64,000 nucleotides of DNA from Photobacterium lutimaris (lineage in GTDB: Bacteria; Pseudomonadota; Gammaproteobacteria; Enterobacterales; Vibrionaceae). The first letter of the stretch is position 1; each line of letters opens with the position of its first letter. Both the position numbers and the translations under genes were made by a program. Of the stretch, positions 52,217 through 61,792 are shown piece by piece. The stretch lies in the NCBI RefSeq assembly GCF_003025555.1, contig NZ_PYMH01000001.1:558001-622000 (forward strand), in the 5' to 3' direction. The notes under the pieces are model-generated. The model saw nothing but the letters and a program-made list of their open reading frames with translations. It had not been told where the DNA came from and did no database searches.

Positions 52217-53729
52217 GAAGAAATCTAACTCTAAGCCACTGCAGATATTGTTCGTTGCTTCAGAGGTAGACGGATTGGTCAAAACGGGAGGTTTGGCAGA
52301 TGTTGCCAAATCACTGCCAAGTGCGCTGAAGGAACTAGGGCATGATGTACGTGTGGTGATGCCTCTTTACCGTAAAGTGCCTAATGGTGCTGAAGCGGTT
52401 GAATTGCTTGATACTCAATTACATGTACCGACTCAGCCACAATCGGTGTCGTACAAAGTTAAGCAGTTGCACAATGGTGATGTACCGGTTTATACCGTTG
52501 ATGCCCCAGAGTATTTTGACCGCCCTGAACTGTATGCTGAAAACAATGAAGGATACCGCGATAACGGTGAACGCTTTGCTTTTTTCAGTGCTGCTGCCTT
52601 GGATATGTGTGAAAAATTGGGTTTCAAGCCTGATGTTGTTCACTGTAACGATTGGCACACCGGGCTTGTTCCGTTCTTGCTGAAAACCCGTTATGCCGAT
52701 GATACGTTTTATGCTAACACTAAAAGCGTGATCACTATTCATAATGCGGTGTTCAAAGGAACATTCAATTATGACCAATACAGTTTGATTCCGGAACTGA
52801 TCCAAAAGCGTTATCTTCAGTTAGAAGATGGCGCTGCCAATATCAGCATGCTTAAAGCAGGCGTCGCATTTGCAGATAAAGTCAATGCTGTGAGCCCTAA
52901 CTATGCGAATGAATTGCTGACTGAACTTGGTTCACATGGCATGGCCGCTGATTTCCAGCATCGCTCAGATGTACTCTATGGAATCGTCAACGGCTGCGAT
53001 TATGGTGATTGGAGCCCAGAAACAGATCCTTATATCAAGCAGCGTTTCAAAGCCAATAAAGTCAGCCTTGCTCGCGGCAAGAAAGCATGCAAGCGCGACT
53101 TGCAGCAACAGGTTAATTTACCGCAGGACGACGTGCCAGTTTACGGTATGGTTTGTCGACTGACAGAACAAAAGGGGATTCAGTACCTTTTGCCTGTTCT
53201 TCGTGATTTCTTGATCAACGATGTACAGGTTGTGTTGGTTGGTAGCGGCGATCCTAAATTGGCTGATGCACTGCGTGAAATTAGCACTGAATTTCCGGAT
53301 AAGTTTGCGTTTATCGAAGCCTATGACAATCCATTAGCGCACTGCGTAGAAGCGGGCTCGGATTTCTTCTTGATGCCTTCTCAATTTGAGCCTTGTGGCT
53401 TGAATCAGATCTACAGCCTTGCTTACGGTACTCTGCCTATCGTTCGTGGTGTTGGTGGTTTGAAAGATACGGTTATTGATTGCGATGAAACGCCTCAGGT
53501 TGCGACTGGCTTCATTTTTGATGCGCCAACACCAGAGGCACTTCTTATTAAGATGCAGCGTAGCTTGTTGCTTTACTGTCAGCGTCCTCAGGAGTTCAAG
53601 CGTCTGCAGCAAAATGCAATGGCTTGCCGCTTTGAGTGGAAAGATGCTGCTGAGCAATACTTGCGTATGTATTCCGGTGAAGAAGAGCCTGTACTTGAAA
53701 AAAGCCGTTTGAGTGTGTCTGACGTTTAA
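52206..53729 (+). CDS. glgA: Glycogen synthase (ADP-glucose, GT5)
   Basis: 507 residues beginning with TTG 52206, just inside the glgC stop; AGGAG at 52195-52199 supports this start. The ADP-glucose motif LVKTGGLADV is at about residue 24, and FEPCGLNQIYSLAYGTLPIV with GGLKDTV (about 395-420) is the acceptor/catalytic region. It extends alpha-1,4-glucan. The translational overlap with glgC suggests fixed stoichiometry. A strong terminator follows. Confidence 0.95.
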   Translation: MVIRKKSNSKPLQILFVASEVDGLVKTGGLADVAKSLPSALKELGHDVRVVMPLYRKVPNGAEAVELLDTQLHVPTQPQSVSYKVKQLHNGDVPVYTVDAPEYFDRPELYAENNEGYRDNGERFAFFSAAALDMCEKLGFKPDVVHCNDWHTGLVPFLLKTRYADDTFYANTKSVITIHNAVFKGTFNYDQYSLIPELIQKRYLQLEDGAANISMLKAGVAFADKVNAVSPNYANELLTELGSHGMAADFQHRSDVLYGIVNGCDYGDWSPETDPYIKQRFKANKVSLARGKKACKRDLQQQVNLPQDDVPVYGMVCRLTEQKGIQYLLPVLRDFLINDVQVVLVGSGDPKLADALREISTEFPDKFAFIEAYDNPLAHCVEAGSDFFLMPSQFEPCGLNQIYSLAYGTLPIVRGVGGLKDTVIDCDETPQVATGFIFDAPTPEALLIKMQRSLLLYCQRPQEFKRLQQNAMACRFEWKDAAEQYLRMYSGEEEPVLEKSRLSVSDV

Positions 53730-53754
53730 TATTAGCCATGCTTAAAAATAGATA

Positions 53755-53780
53755 AAGCCCTCAATGTGAGGGCTTTTTTT
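53755..53780. terminator. Bidirectional terminator
   Basis: Stem AAAGCCCTCA/TGAGGGCTTT with an ATG loop and long T-run, between glgA and the convergent ArsR gene. Confidence 0.9.
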
Positions 53781-53812
53781 GTTGAACTGGCAGTTGTAGT
53801 GTGAGGGAAATA

Positions 53813-54118
53813 TTATTTAGGCTCTCCACACACTTCGTCAATACAGCATTCGTCCTTTAAAAAACCAATGACACCGTCAAGCTGTTCGTATTCCGCAACG
53901 CAATATAAAGTACGGCCTTCACGGCGTTGAGTTAGCAGGCCAGCAGACACTAGGCTTGAGATATGATGAGAAAGCGTAGAACCCGGTATAGCGAGCTTTT
54001 CCTGCAAACTACCGACGGGGGTTCCCTGATAACCAGCACGAACAACGGCTTTATAAATGCTTAGGCGCGTAGGGTGACCTAGCTCTTTTAGTGCCTTTGC
54101 AACAACTTCGATTTCCAT
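53813..54118 (-). CDS. ArsR-family transcriptional regulator
   Basis: 101 residues. The winged helix reads LGHPTRLSIYKAVVRAGYQG then IPGSTLSHHISSLVSAGLLTQRREGRTLYCVA. C-terminal cysteines (DECCIDEVCG) could bind metal or metalloid, as in CmtR/SmtB-type sensors, but the classical ELCVCD site is not present at helix 3. No transporter is adjacent, so the target is unknown. Confidence 0.87.
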   Translation of the reverse strand: MEIEVVAKALKELGHPTRLSIYKAVVRAGYQGTPVGSLQEKLAIPGSTLSHHISSLVSAGLLTQRREGRTLYCVAEYEQLDGVIGFLKDECCIDEVCGEPK

Positions 54119-54322
54119 AATTGGTCATTCCAGAAAGAATATTAATTCGATAGTACTGGAACAATTTCGACTTCGCCAGTTGTAAGCTGTCAATTCCTGT
54201 CGAAAGGGAGCAGCTTGGCCTGTTAGCAAGGTCTCCTGATGAAGACTCGAGTTAGGGCTACCCATTTGCCAACGTTCTGTTATTATCCGTAAGAATGTCA
54301 ATGAAACTTACGGGAGATAAAG

Positions 54323-54373
54323 ATGATTGTATTACGTACCCACTTGGCAAAGACTGTGATGGTAACCCAGTAA
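54323..54373 (+). CDS. Possible leader peptide upstream of the RsgA gene
   Basis: ATG 54323 with GGGAG upstream gives MIVLRTHLAKTVMVTQ. Downstream are two hairpins: arms GTCAC/GTGAC at 54391-54415, and CCCGGT/ACCGGG at 54450-54469 followed by a T-rich stretch. The layout suggests a translation- or ribosome-sensitive leader for the RsgA-type gene. Not confirmed; no regulatory codon run is evident. Confidence 0.35.
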   Translation: MIVLRTHLAKTVMVTQ

Positions 54374-54554
54374 GCGATACCCTGTAGAAAGTCACGACTT
54401 AAAATTTTCAGTGACTTAGATTTATTTGCTTTCCACCTCCTTTCTATTGCCCGGTGTAAACCAACCGGGGTCTACTTATTTTTATTTGACCCTAGATTCT
54501 TTTTGATGCGCATTGTCAAAGCCGCTTGTGCTTGGTTTGTGCGTGGGGAAAATA

Positions 54555-55598
54555 ATGAATTCTACTATTACACTTAGCCAACTTGGTTGGCAGCCAGTTT
54601 TTCAACAACAATTAACACTAGAAGACTATGAGCAGGCGAGTATTGCCCGTATTCTTGCGCATCACCGTAATGGTTATGCTCTACTGACTGAGAACGGTCA
54701 AACCACTCTTGAGATGCATCATTCACTGCCTGCGATGACGGTGGGGGATTGGGTGTTGATTGATAGCGACAACCGGTTTATCCGCCTGTTGGAACGAGTT
54801 TCCCTGTTTAGTCGAAAAGCGGCTGGTGCCAAAGTAGCTGAACAGTTTATTGCAGCCAATGTTGATACCCTATTTATTGTCTGTTCGTTGAATCAGGACT
54901 TTAATTTAAGCCGTATCGAGCGCTATTTATCCATTGCCCGTGAGGCAAATGTTGAGCCTGTTGTGGTTCTAACTAAAGCAGACTTGTGCCAAGACAGCGA
55001 AGAGAAACGCCTGCAGGTACAAGACCTCGACTCAATGCTCATGGTTGAAGTGCTTAATGCATTAGAACCAGCGTCATACACGGTTTTGGAAACCTGGTGC
55101 CGAGCAGGAAGAACCATTGCGTTTATGGGTTCATCAGGCGTGGGTAAATCGACCCTGGTGAATACCTTGATGGGAGGCTCGGTACAACAAACGGGTTCTA
55201 TCCGTGAAGATGATAGTAAAGGGCGTCATACGACTACCTCGCGTTCGTTGCACTTCATGCCATCAGGTGCCGTATTAATTGATACGCCCGGAATGCGCGA
55301 GTTGCAACTGACCGACTGTGAGAGCGGGGTGAATGAAACGTTCGCTGATATTGAAGCGCTGAGTAAACAATGCCGCTTTAGTGATTGCCAGCACCAGTCA
55401 GAGCCGGGTTGTGCAATTCAACATGCATTGGAAACGGGCGAGGCAGATTTACGGCGCGTACAAAATTACTTTAAACTGCTTCGGGAACAAGCCCGTAATA
55501 CGGCCACATTGAGCGAACAACGTGATAAAGATAAGCAGCTTGGCAAGATGTACCGAACGGTACAAAGCCATAGTCGGCAGCAGAAGAAAGGCTACTAG
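54555..55598 (+). CDS. rsgA: RsgA-family ribosome-associated GTPase
   Basis: 347 residues from ATG 54555 (GGGGA upstream; TTG 54513 is an alternative). It has the circularly permuted GTPase order: G4 LTKADLC before G1 [12 protein letters not shown], then G2 HTTTSRSL and G3 IDTPGMRE. The C-terminal zinc finger [14 protein letters not shown] is intact, and the OB-fold N-domain ([21 protein letters not shown]) is present. RsgA matures the 30S subunit. Many Vibrionaceae carry a second rsgA; this may be that paralogue rather than the main one, which I cannot tell here. Confidence 0.88.
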   Translation: MNSTITLSQLGWQPVFQQQLTLEDYEQASIARILAHHRNGYALLTENGQTTLEMHHSLPAMTVGDWVLIDSDNRFIRLLERVSLFSRKAAGAKVAEQFIAANVDTLFIVCSLNQDFNLSRIERYLSIAREANVEPVVVLTKADLCQDSEEKRLQVQDLDSMLMVEVLNALEPASYTVLETWCRAGRTIAFMGSSGVGKSTLVNTLMGGSVQQTGSIREDDSKGRHTTTSRSLHFMPSGAVLIDTPGMRELQLTDCESGVNETFADIEALSKQCRFSDCQHQSEPGCAIQHALETGEADLRRVQNYFKLLREQARNTATLSEQRDKDKQLGKMYRTVQSHSRQQKKGY

Positions 55599-55621
55599 TT
55601 TTTGACCTAGTGTTGTATCGC

Positions 55622-55660
55622 AAAGCCTTACTGAAACGAGCAGTAAGGCTTTTTCTTTTT
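55622..55660. terminator. Bidirectional terminator
   Basis: A 12-bp stem AAAGCCTTACTG/CAGTAAGGCTTT with a 7-nt loop and T-tract lies between rsgA and the convergent L,D-transpeptidase-like gene. Confidence 0.9.
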
Positions 55661-55671
55661 TAGAGGGTAAG

Positions 55672-56292
55672 CTATTGATGATGGACAAAAATATAGCCAC
55701 TTTCCTTGATGCTGTTTACCGCTTTATCCAAATGTTTGAATGGAATCGCGAAGCAGCCTTTACTGCGCCCTAGCATGCCATTATTTTTTATAAATTCATC
55801 GCTGACATAGTCAGCACCATGAACGACAATAAATCGGCTCCGGGCTCTATCATTGATACCAATATCAAGTCCATCTATACGAAGTGAGTATCCATTGACA
55901 CCAAAATAGGTTTCTCCGGTTCTAAACATGCCGCCTGAAGATTTATGGGAGCCATAAACATTAGAAAACGTTCTTGGAAAACGGTAGCCAGACTCTTTGG
56001 CATGGGCCACCAAGCTCTGATGTGTTATGAGCCTTCTTTCTAAATCAACAATGAATAGTCTTTCTTTCTCCGATGGCAGTGTGTAATCGATAATAGTTAG
56101 GCTGGAAGGTGTTATTCCAAGCTTATTCGCACGCGACATAGCGTGATCAACCAAGCAGGGCTTAAAATAAGCATGTTCAGATATAGCTATCCCGTTATAG
56201 TCACTCCCTGTGGAGCAGCCGAAAATAGAAGTAATGACGGTGAGCAGGCCTATAATGTTTAGAGTTTTCACGTTTCTCACTGTAATAATCAA
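55672..56292 (-). CDS. Murein L,D-transpeptidase-like lipoprotein (YkuD_2 type)
   Basis: 206 residues. The N-terminus is a lipoprotein signal (GLLTVITSIFGC|STGSD). The catalytic region is like the YkuD_2 family: HGADYV (His), GRSKGCFAIPFKHL (nucleophile Cys), preceded by GSHKSSGGMFRTGETYFGVNG. Such enzymes cross-link or trim peptidoglycan peptides. The start may be a GTG 21 nt into the frame (VKTLNIIGLL), which gives a shorter signal sequence. Single gene. Confidence 0.85.
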   Translation of the reverse strand: MIITVRNVKTLNIIGLLTVITSIFGCSTGSDYNGIAISEHAYFKPCLVDHAMSRANKLGITPSSLTIIDYTLPSEKERLFIVDLERRLITHQSLVAHAKESGYRFPRTFSNVYGSHKSSGGMFRTGETYFGVNGYSLRIDGLDIGINDRARSRFIVVHGADYVSDEFIKNNGMLGRSKGCFAIPFKHLDKAVNSIKESGYIFVHHQ

Positions 56293-56439
56293 TAACCGTG
56301 GTTGTCATAGGAGAGCTGCAATTAAGGTTCAGCCTTAAATTAAGCTATCGCATACTATGAGCGACAATTTTTTGGCATTGTTAAATGTTGAATGTGTTTG
56401 AAAGAAACGTTTTTAATGGCATTGTTATCCATAGATACC

Positions 56440-56476
56440 AAACAAGGCACACTGCATTTCACATTGTGCCTTGTTT
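56440..56476 (-). terminator. Terminator of the BASS symporter gene
   Basis: On the minus strand a 12-bp stem AAACAAGGCACA/TGTGCCTTGTTT with a 13-nt loop lies after the symporter stop. Confidence 0.75.
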
Positions 56477-56528
56477 TCAATCGGTTATTACTCAATTAAG
56501 CATCTTGGGCTTATTCTGGTATAAGAAA

Positions 56529-57464
56529 TCAGCAGACCGGAGAGGTTTTAGTTAGTTTTTCATTTTTGCTCGCCCAGTAGCCAGCCAATAGAGAACCGGA
56601 AATGTTGTGCCAGACTGAGAATATGGTGCCTGCAATTGCAGATGCTGGTGAGAAGAATTTCATCGCGAGTGCTGTTGCCAGGCCTGAGTTTTGAAGTCCT
56701 ACTTCAAAGGCGATAGTTCGACATGTCGATTCATTGAAGCCGAGTAAACGGCAACTGTAATAGCCAGCAATGAGTCCCACAGAATTATGGATAACAACAG
56801 CCAGCGCCACCATCGGACCGACTTGGCTTAAATTGTCGGCATTGAGCGCGACTACAATTGCAATGATTAACACAATGGCGACCATTGAGATCAGTGGTAG
56901 AAGTGCATGCACCTTTGCAACGGCTTTTTGCGCAAAGCTATTGATAAGCAGCCCTATACCGACCGGAATCAATACAATTTTCACTAGGCTCATCAGCATG
57001 GCAGAAACCGGGACATCAACGGTTTCGCCAACGAGTAGTTCTACAAGCAGTGGCGTGAAAATAACTCCTAGTAAGGTTGAAATTGCTGTCATTGATATCG
57101 ATAGGGCAACATTCCCTTTGGCTAGAAATGCCATCACATTGGACGATGTTCCGCCTGCGACACTACCCACCAGCACCATACCAACCGTTAATTCGGTACT
57201 GAACCCCAATAGAGTGCTGATCAATAAAGCCGTCAGAGGCATGATGAGAAATTGCAGGACAACACCAACTCCGACCGCTTTTTTATGCTGGACGACATTG
57301 AGGAAGTCCTTGGGTGATGAGCTAACGCCCATTGCCAGCATAATGATGGTCAGTAGAGGGACGATTTGGGTTTTCAGTTCAACGAATAAACTGGGGGATA
57401 GATATGCTAATACCGAAAATACGACGGCCCATAGCGGAAATAATTGGGTGATCCTTCCTATCAT
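56529..57464 (-). CDS. Bile acid:sodium symporter family (BASS) transporter
   Basis: 311 residues, about nine to ten transmembrane helices. The conserved pair of crossing helices is present: VGSVAGGTSSNVMAFLAKGN in the first half and IAFEVGLQNSGLATALAMKF in the second. Bacterial BASS members move organic anions, pantoate or bile acids with Na+; the substrate is unknown. AAAAGGAAG precedes ATG 57464. Single gene. Confidence 0.88.
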   Translation of the reverse strand: MIGRITQLFPLWAVVFSVLAYLSPSLFVELKTQIVPLLTIIMLAMGVSSSPKDFLNVVQHKKAVGVGVVLQFLIMPLTALLISTLLGFSTELTVGMVLVGSVAGGTSSNVMAFLAKGNVALSISMTAISTLLGVIFTPLLVELLVGETVDVPVSAMLMSLVKIVLIPVGIGLLINSFAQKAVAKVHALLPLISMVAIVLIIAIVVALNADNLSQVGPMVALAVVIHNSVGLIAGYYSCRLLGFNESTCRTIAFEVGLQNSGLATALAMKFFSPASAIAGTIFSVWHNISGSLLAGYWASKNEKLTKTSPVC

Positions 57465-57887
57465 TTTGACTTCCTTTTCTAATGTTCCACGATAGCGTGG
57501 CTGAGATTTACTTTAGTAAATGTATGACAAGTATCTTTCCATAAAGGCTATTGATAAAACAGTGAGCAAAACAAAAACAGTGTTAGATTCTATTTTACTC
57601 TTCACTGAGTCAATGATGTTTCACTACCGTATTCTTTTCTGGTGTAAACAGATTTATAGATAACAACAAGCAGTATTTAATGCTTCACTTTGTAAACATG
57701 AGTTCAACTGTTCCACCTTCGCTACTGACCACAGTGTTGCTCGGCTGGTTAATTCTCTCCATTCTCGATAGGTCGCCCTGATGGGGCAGTCACGCTAATA
57801 CCCGTCGCATCAATAATCTATTTATCGAATTCTTTATAGTGTTGTGTCATTCTAAAGCTATCTATCAATACCTAAGTAGCATTGGAC
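57465..57887. other. Intergenic region with possible decayed coding sequence
   Basis: About 420 bp. On the minus strand around 57850-57765 an ATG frame (MTQHYKEFDK, then stop, then IIDATGISVTAPSGRPIENG) reads like a broken gene with several stops. I cannot assign it to a family. No good ribosome-binding site precedes the endonuclease start at 57888. Confidence 0.3.
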
Positions 57888-58820
57888 ATGTCAAAACGAT
57901 TTTTTTTAGCGCTCTTCGCTTTATTTATTACTTCTTCCACCATTGCCGCACCAAATAATTTCAGCCATGCCAAAGTGTTAGCCAAAGAACATGTTTATTT
58001 TGACCAAACTGAAGAGGGTACATTTTACTGTGGCTGTAGCTATACCTTTATGGGGAAAAGCGGTGGCCGAGTTGACCTGGACAGTTGTGGGTATGACGTT
58101 CGTAAGAACCAAAATCGTGCCCAACGTATCGAGTGGGAGCATATTGTTCCAGCCTCTAACTTTGGTCGAGCGAGGCAATGCTGGCAAGAAGGCGGGCGTA
58201 AGCACTGTGTAAAAAATGATCCTGTTTTTGCTGTGATGGAAGCGGATATGCATAACCTGACTCCTTCCATTGGTGAAGTGAACGGTGACCGCTCTAACTA
58301 CAATTTCAGCCAGTTCAATGCGTCGTCAAATCAGTATGGGCAATGTGATTTTAAAGTGGATTTTAAACGTCGTCAGGCTGAACCTCGTGATGAGGTAAAA
58401 GGGCAGGTCGCTCGAACCTACTTTTATATGTTTGACCGTTATAATTTATCGATGTCCAGCCAGCAGCAACGCCTGTTGGTTGCATGGGACAGACAGTACC
58501 CTGTCTCTAAGTGGGAGCTTGAGAGAAACCGTCGAATCGCTAAGCAAATGGGACATGACAACCCATTTGTAACAGGTAAAGCGGTTTGGCACGTTGGTCA
58601 TAAAAACAGTGGGGCAGGCTTGAAACCGGCACTGGGAACCAAGGACAGTGTTGATACTGAATCAACACATCATATTCGAGGTAATAAGAACAGCAAGGTG
58701 TATCACTTACCAACGGGGTGCCCAAGTTACGGGCGAGTCAGCCTTAAAAATAGCGTTGAATTTGCATCAGAACAAGAGGCAAAAGAGGCCGGTTATCGCA
58801 AGGCTGGTAATTGCTCGTAA
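57888..58820 (+). CDS. Endonuclease I (Dns/EndA family) with C-terminal modular domain
   Basis: 310 residues from ATG 57888. A signal peptide ([17 protein letters not shown]) is followed by a Cys-rich endonuclease I body: [35 protein letters not shown] (catalytic His), [15 protein letters not shown] (Mg/DNA region) and C pairs forming disulfides. The C-terminal 55 residues ([20 protein letters not shown] to NCS) are an extra Cys/His module like those fused to other secreted nucleases; plain Dns/Vvn is about 231 residues. It is a periplasmic or secreted DNase. Confidence 0.9.
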   Translation: MSKRFFLALFALFITSSTIAAPNNFSHAKVLAKEHVYFDQTEEGTFYCGCSYTFMGKSGGRVDLDSCGYDVRKNQNRAQRIEWEHIVPASNFGRARQCWQEGGRKHCVKNDPVFAVMEADMHNLTPSIGEVNGDRSNYNFSQFNASSNQYGQCDFKVDFKRRQAEPRDEVKGQVARTYFYMFDRYNLSMSSQQQRLLVAWDRQYPVSKWELERNRRIAKQMGHDNPFVTGKAVWHVGHKNSGAGLKPALGTKDSVDTESTHHIRGNKNSKVYHLPTGCPSYGRVSLKNSVEFASEQEAKEAGYRKAGNCS

Positions 58821-59162
58821 TCTATTTGTAAGGTTGGCGGGGCCTGGTGGCTCTGCCAATCTAAATCCCACCGGCTATAAAGCAGCCCTCTGAAAACAGA
58901 ATATGAACGAAGGTTATTCTTCAAAATAGAGAATTGAGATTCCAATAATCGTGTCGTTGATTGCATGCTTAGTGATATATACCAATTCACCCCTGTGTTT
59001 CTAAATGTAATATCATGTTTTCACTCATTTCCAGCTGTTTGTATTGGTAAATTATGTATTGGTAATCCACTAGATACATCCATGGTGAATCCCTGCTTTT
59101 CGATAAGATTTTCTAATGATATCGTTTATTTGGTTCATTTTTATTGATAGTGGTAAGGTGTC
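58821..59162. other. Intergenic region downstream of the endonuclease
   Basis: About 340 bp of AT-rich sequence. TAAGGTG just before 59163 is the ribosome-binding site of the next gene. Otherwise nothing recognised; no terminator is obvious after the endonuclease gene. Confidence 0.4.
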
Positions 59163-59465
59163 ATGGAAAGTCTAGTGGTGTTGTTAGCAGCGATCTTGTG
59201 GACTGCTGGACGGTATTGCATTCACACGCCCGAACAATGGCAGGCAAAGCCATGGTTTATTAAAGGGATAGCAATTTCTTTGGCCCTCTTTCCTGCCATT
59301 TTTTTCAGCCACTGGGATGAGCTCATCAGTTCAGCAAGATTCCTATCAAACAACCAGATCATTGCTTGCGAAATTTCGCTGCGCCTATTTCTTATTGTCA
59401 TGGCAATACAGAGCTTTATCGGGCTTATCTTTATCGTAAGCTCGTTTAAAAATAAAGGGCAGTAA
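59163..59465 (+). CDS. Small membrane protein, unknown function
   Basis: 100 residues with three likely membrane segments (LVVLLAAILWTAGRYCI, WFIKGIAISLALFPAIFF, ISLRLFLIVMAIQSFIGLIF). TAAGGTG precedes the ATG. No family recognised. It is convergent with the next gene. Confidence 0.6.
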   Translation: MESLVVLLAAILWTAGRYCIHTPEQWQAKPWFIKGIAISLALFPAIFFSHWDELISSARFLSNNQIIACEISLRLFLIVMAIQSFIGLIFIVSSFKNKGQ

Positions 59466-59480
59466 AAGGGGGCAATAAGC

Positions 59481-60149
59481 TTACTCTTTAGTTGTAGGAA
59501 GGCTAATCAGCCCGTTTCCTGCATCCCGGATCAAGTTAACCGGTGAAAGCAGTACGCCTTTGACGGCTCCTTGCGTTGCTTGCTGAGTGATCAGTTCACT
59601 TTTCCCTACTATTTCATCGGTTTTAGCCAGAATAATTGGTACGTCATTGCGTAGTTGTTCTGACTCGCTAATAACTGCTGGTATTGTCACCTCTCTATAG
59701 CTTTCGCTTTCAATTATTACCGCAGGTATGATATCTGTTCGGTACCTCTGAAGTTCATTAAGCGCTATGGGTAGTGTGGTGCTGTTGACTGATTCTACCG
59801 TCTGAACAACAGACGGGATGGTCTCGGATCGGATGACTTTGATCTCATCTAAAATCTGAGGGATTTTCTGGTCAACGGAGGCAACAGTCTGATTTACCCC
59901 TTCGATCGTTGCTTTAATATCGTTTGCTAAAATGAGCGTCTGCGGCGTTAGCTCTTCGAAGGTTTTGGCCAGCAATAACCACTGTTCGATTTCGAGTTTG
60001 TCTGCAGTCGTGTTGATTTCAGCCATTATCTTGGGGTAGCTATCAACAACTTTATTTATCGAATTGGTGAATGAATAAATGGTGTATCCCAAATAGAAAA
60101 TAGCGATGGCCAAAATAAGTTGTATCGCAGTGCCCAGTCGGTTTTGCAT
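59481..60149 (-). CDS. Membrane-anchored protein with 15-residue repeats, unknown function
   Basis: 222 residues. One N-terminal transmembrane helix (IQLILAIAIFYLGYTIYSF) is followed by a long helical domain. Between about residues 95 and 180 the pattern [I/L/V]P-x(3)-...-E-x-x-x-R recurs about every 15 residues: IPQILDEIKVIRSE, IPSVVQTVESVNST, LPIALNELQRYRTD, IPAVIIESESYREV, IPAVISESEQLRND, VPIILAKTDEIVGK. This repetition predicts a rod or layered helical repeat projecting into the periplasm. No family is recognised. Confidence 0.65.
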   Translation of the reverse strand: MQNRLGTAIQLILAIAIFYLGYTIYSFTNSINKVVDSYPKIMAEINTTADKLEIEQWLLLAKTFEELTPQTLILANDIKATIEGVNQTVASVDQKIPQILDEIKVIRSETIPSVVQTVESVNSTTLPIALNELQRYRTDIIPAVIIESESYREVTIPAVISESEQLRNDVPIILAKTDEIVGKSELITQQATQGAVKGVLLSPVNLIRDAGNGLISLPTTKE

Positions 60150-60621
60150 GATGGCATCCGTGTATAATTAATGATATCTAAGGGAATTATAAGCGTTTGG
60201 GTGCGGTTTTAAAGAAAACAATGCGTTAGGAACATTGAGTAACGCTAACAACAAGTGAATATGAAGAACACATGATTGAGAAAATAGAATTTCTATAGTG
60301 GGTTTTAATGTATTTACTTGGGCATTGGTACCACAAGGTACTCCGGTATCGACAGGGAATATCGTCGTCTCGAAATGAAGGTAACACCAGACACAAACGG
60401 CGTGATCTTCTCTGTTGGAGGTTTTGCTGGCGGAATATCGGCATTCATTAAATGTATTAGTTACGACTCGATCTGACACTTCTGCTAAAAGAAGCCAGCA
60501 CGACTATCGTGCTGGCTTCTTTCATCTTTGTCCATGACCGCTCTTATGTGTTGCTACTCTGAGGTAGGGTAGGCGAATCCGTACAATTTTGGTGCTAAGA
60601 ACTGAACGTTGCAGGTCGTGA
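60150..60621. other. Intergenic region with unassigned short ORFs
   Basis: About 470 bp. On the plus strand an ATG frame of 33 codons at 60375-60476 (KVTPDTNGVIFSVGGFAGGI) overlaps, by ATGA, the end of a preceding short frame (FNVFTWALVPQGTPVSTGN). Neither has a clear ribosome-binding site, and they could be one frameshifted gene remnant. A strong hairpin follows at 60490-60520. Confidence 0.35.
60490..60524. terminator. Strong terminator (RIO kinase gene end)
   Basis: A 14-bp stem AGAAGCCAGCACGA/TCGTGCTGGCTTCT with a CTA loop, T-rich on both sides. It is placed to end the minus-strand RIO kinase transcript and any plus-strand transcript from 60150-60480. Confidence 0.85.
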
Positions 60622-61509
60622 TTAGCATTCACCCCAATTGAATTTTTTATCGTCTATGCCTTCTTTGGCTTCCTTAATACGCTCTCGTCGCGTTAGCTCT
60701 TCGGCTCGGGCAGCGTCTATTTCTTGCATTATTGAGTCGATATCAGCCAAAGTTTCGCCTTGCGTAAATTTGCCGGTCAGCTCACTGTCAGGCTTCAAAT
60801 CCCCCTTCTCATATAATGACCAAATTTCCTTGGCATACTCAGTGGTATGAAGCTCAGGTGCAAACTGCGCATAATAGTCACGTATATTATTTATATCGCG
60901 AGCCAGCATCCACTCAGCATTATTATTGGCGGAGGCATCTACTGCTTGTGGCAAATCGATAATGACGGGACCATACTCATCGACGAGAACATTAAACTCA
61001 GACAAATCGCCATGAATTAAACCTACGCAGAGCATTTTAACCACATATGACATCATAACTTGATGGTCTTCAATTGCCTGTTCGGCTGACATCACTACGT
61101 CGTTCAGTCTAGGAGCAACATAGCCTTCATCATCAGTGATTAGCTCCATAAGCAAGACACCATCAAAGCAACCAAAAGGTTCAGGCACCCTCACCCCAAC
61201 AGCCGCAAGTTTATACAAGGCGTCAACTTCAGCACTTTGCCAGACTTTTTCTTGTTGCTCGCGACCAAACCCCGAGCCTTTTTCCATCGCTCTTGCACGG
61301 CGGCTATTACGTACCTTCCGGCCTTCTCGATAGGCAGCAGCCTTTTTAAAGCTACGTTGGCTTATTTCCTTGTATACTTTGGCACAGCGGATCGTCTCGC
61401 CACAGCGTACAATATACACTGATGCTTCTTTGCCACTCATCAATTGGCTTTTTACCTCGTCGACTAAACCATCGTCAACTAAAGGCTGTATTCTTTTAGG
61501 TATTTTCAT
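60622..61509 (-). CDS. RIO1-like serine protein kinase
   Basis: About 295 residues if translation starts at ATG 61509 (MKIPKRIQPLVDDGLVDE), the size of the Pseudomonas-type PA4780 RIO kinase; the frame extends upstream to a TTG at 61623 without a ribosome-binding site. The P-loop-like MSGKEASVYIVRCG, catalytic HGDLSEFNVL (H, D, N) and metal DLPQAVDASA are all kept. The C-terminal region is charged. RIO kinases in bacteria have poorly known targets. It is divergent from rimB. Confidence 0.88.
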   Translation of the reverse strand: MKIPKRIQPLVDDGLVDEVKSQLMSGKEASVYIVRCGETIRCAKVYKEISQRSFKKAAAYREGRKVRNSRRARAMEKGSGFGREQQEKVWQSAEVDALYKLAAVGVRVPEPFGCFDGVLLMELITDDEGYVAPRLNDVVMSAEQAIEDHQVMMSYVVKMLCVGLIHGDLSEFNVLVDEYGPVIIDLPQAVDASANNNAEWMLARDINNIRDYYAQFAPELHTTEYAKEIWSLYEKGDLKPDSELTGKFTQGETLADIDSIMQEIDAARAEELTRRERIKEAKEGIDDKKFNWGEC

Positions 61510-61792
61510 GCCGTCTTTATACATGACTTCGCTTACAGATGAAATATCAACCAAAGAAATGGCTGGTGATGATCTACACATTTTTTCATAAGATTGCTTA
61601 GTTTGTTTTTTTAAGCTTTCCAAACATGGTACGCAAATGGCCGTCTAAGGGCCTCTTACTTATGTCCACAAGCGCTACGGATTAGTCTTTATGCGGCGTC
61701 ACAGTGACGTAAGGCAACAGTCACTCACCATCAACTATACTTTTCTCTGTTCCTTGGCATGTCATAACTCAATATAAAAAGGAGAAAGGTTT

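Noticed and set aside
57750..57850. Minus-strand fragment suggesting a transposase remnant
   Set aside because: Several stops and no terminal repeats or recognisable transposase motif; listed only as unexplained intergenic DNA.
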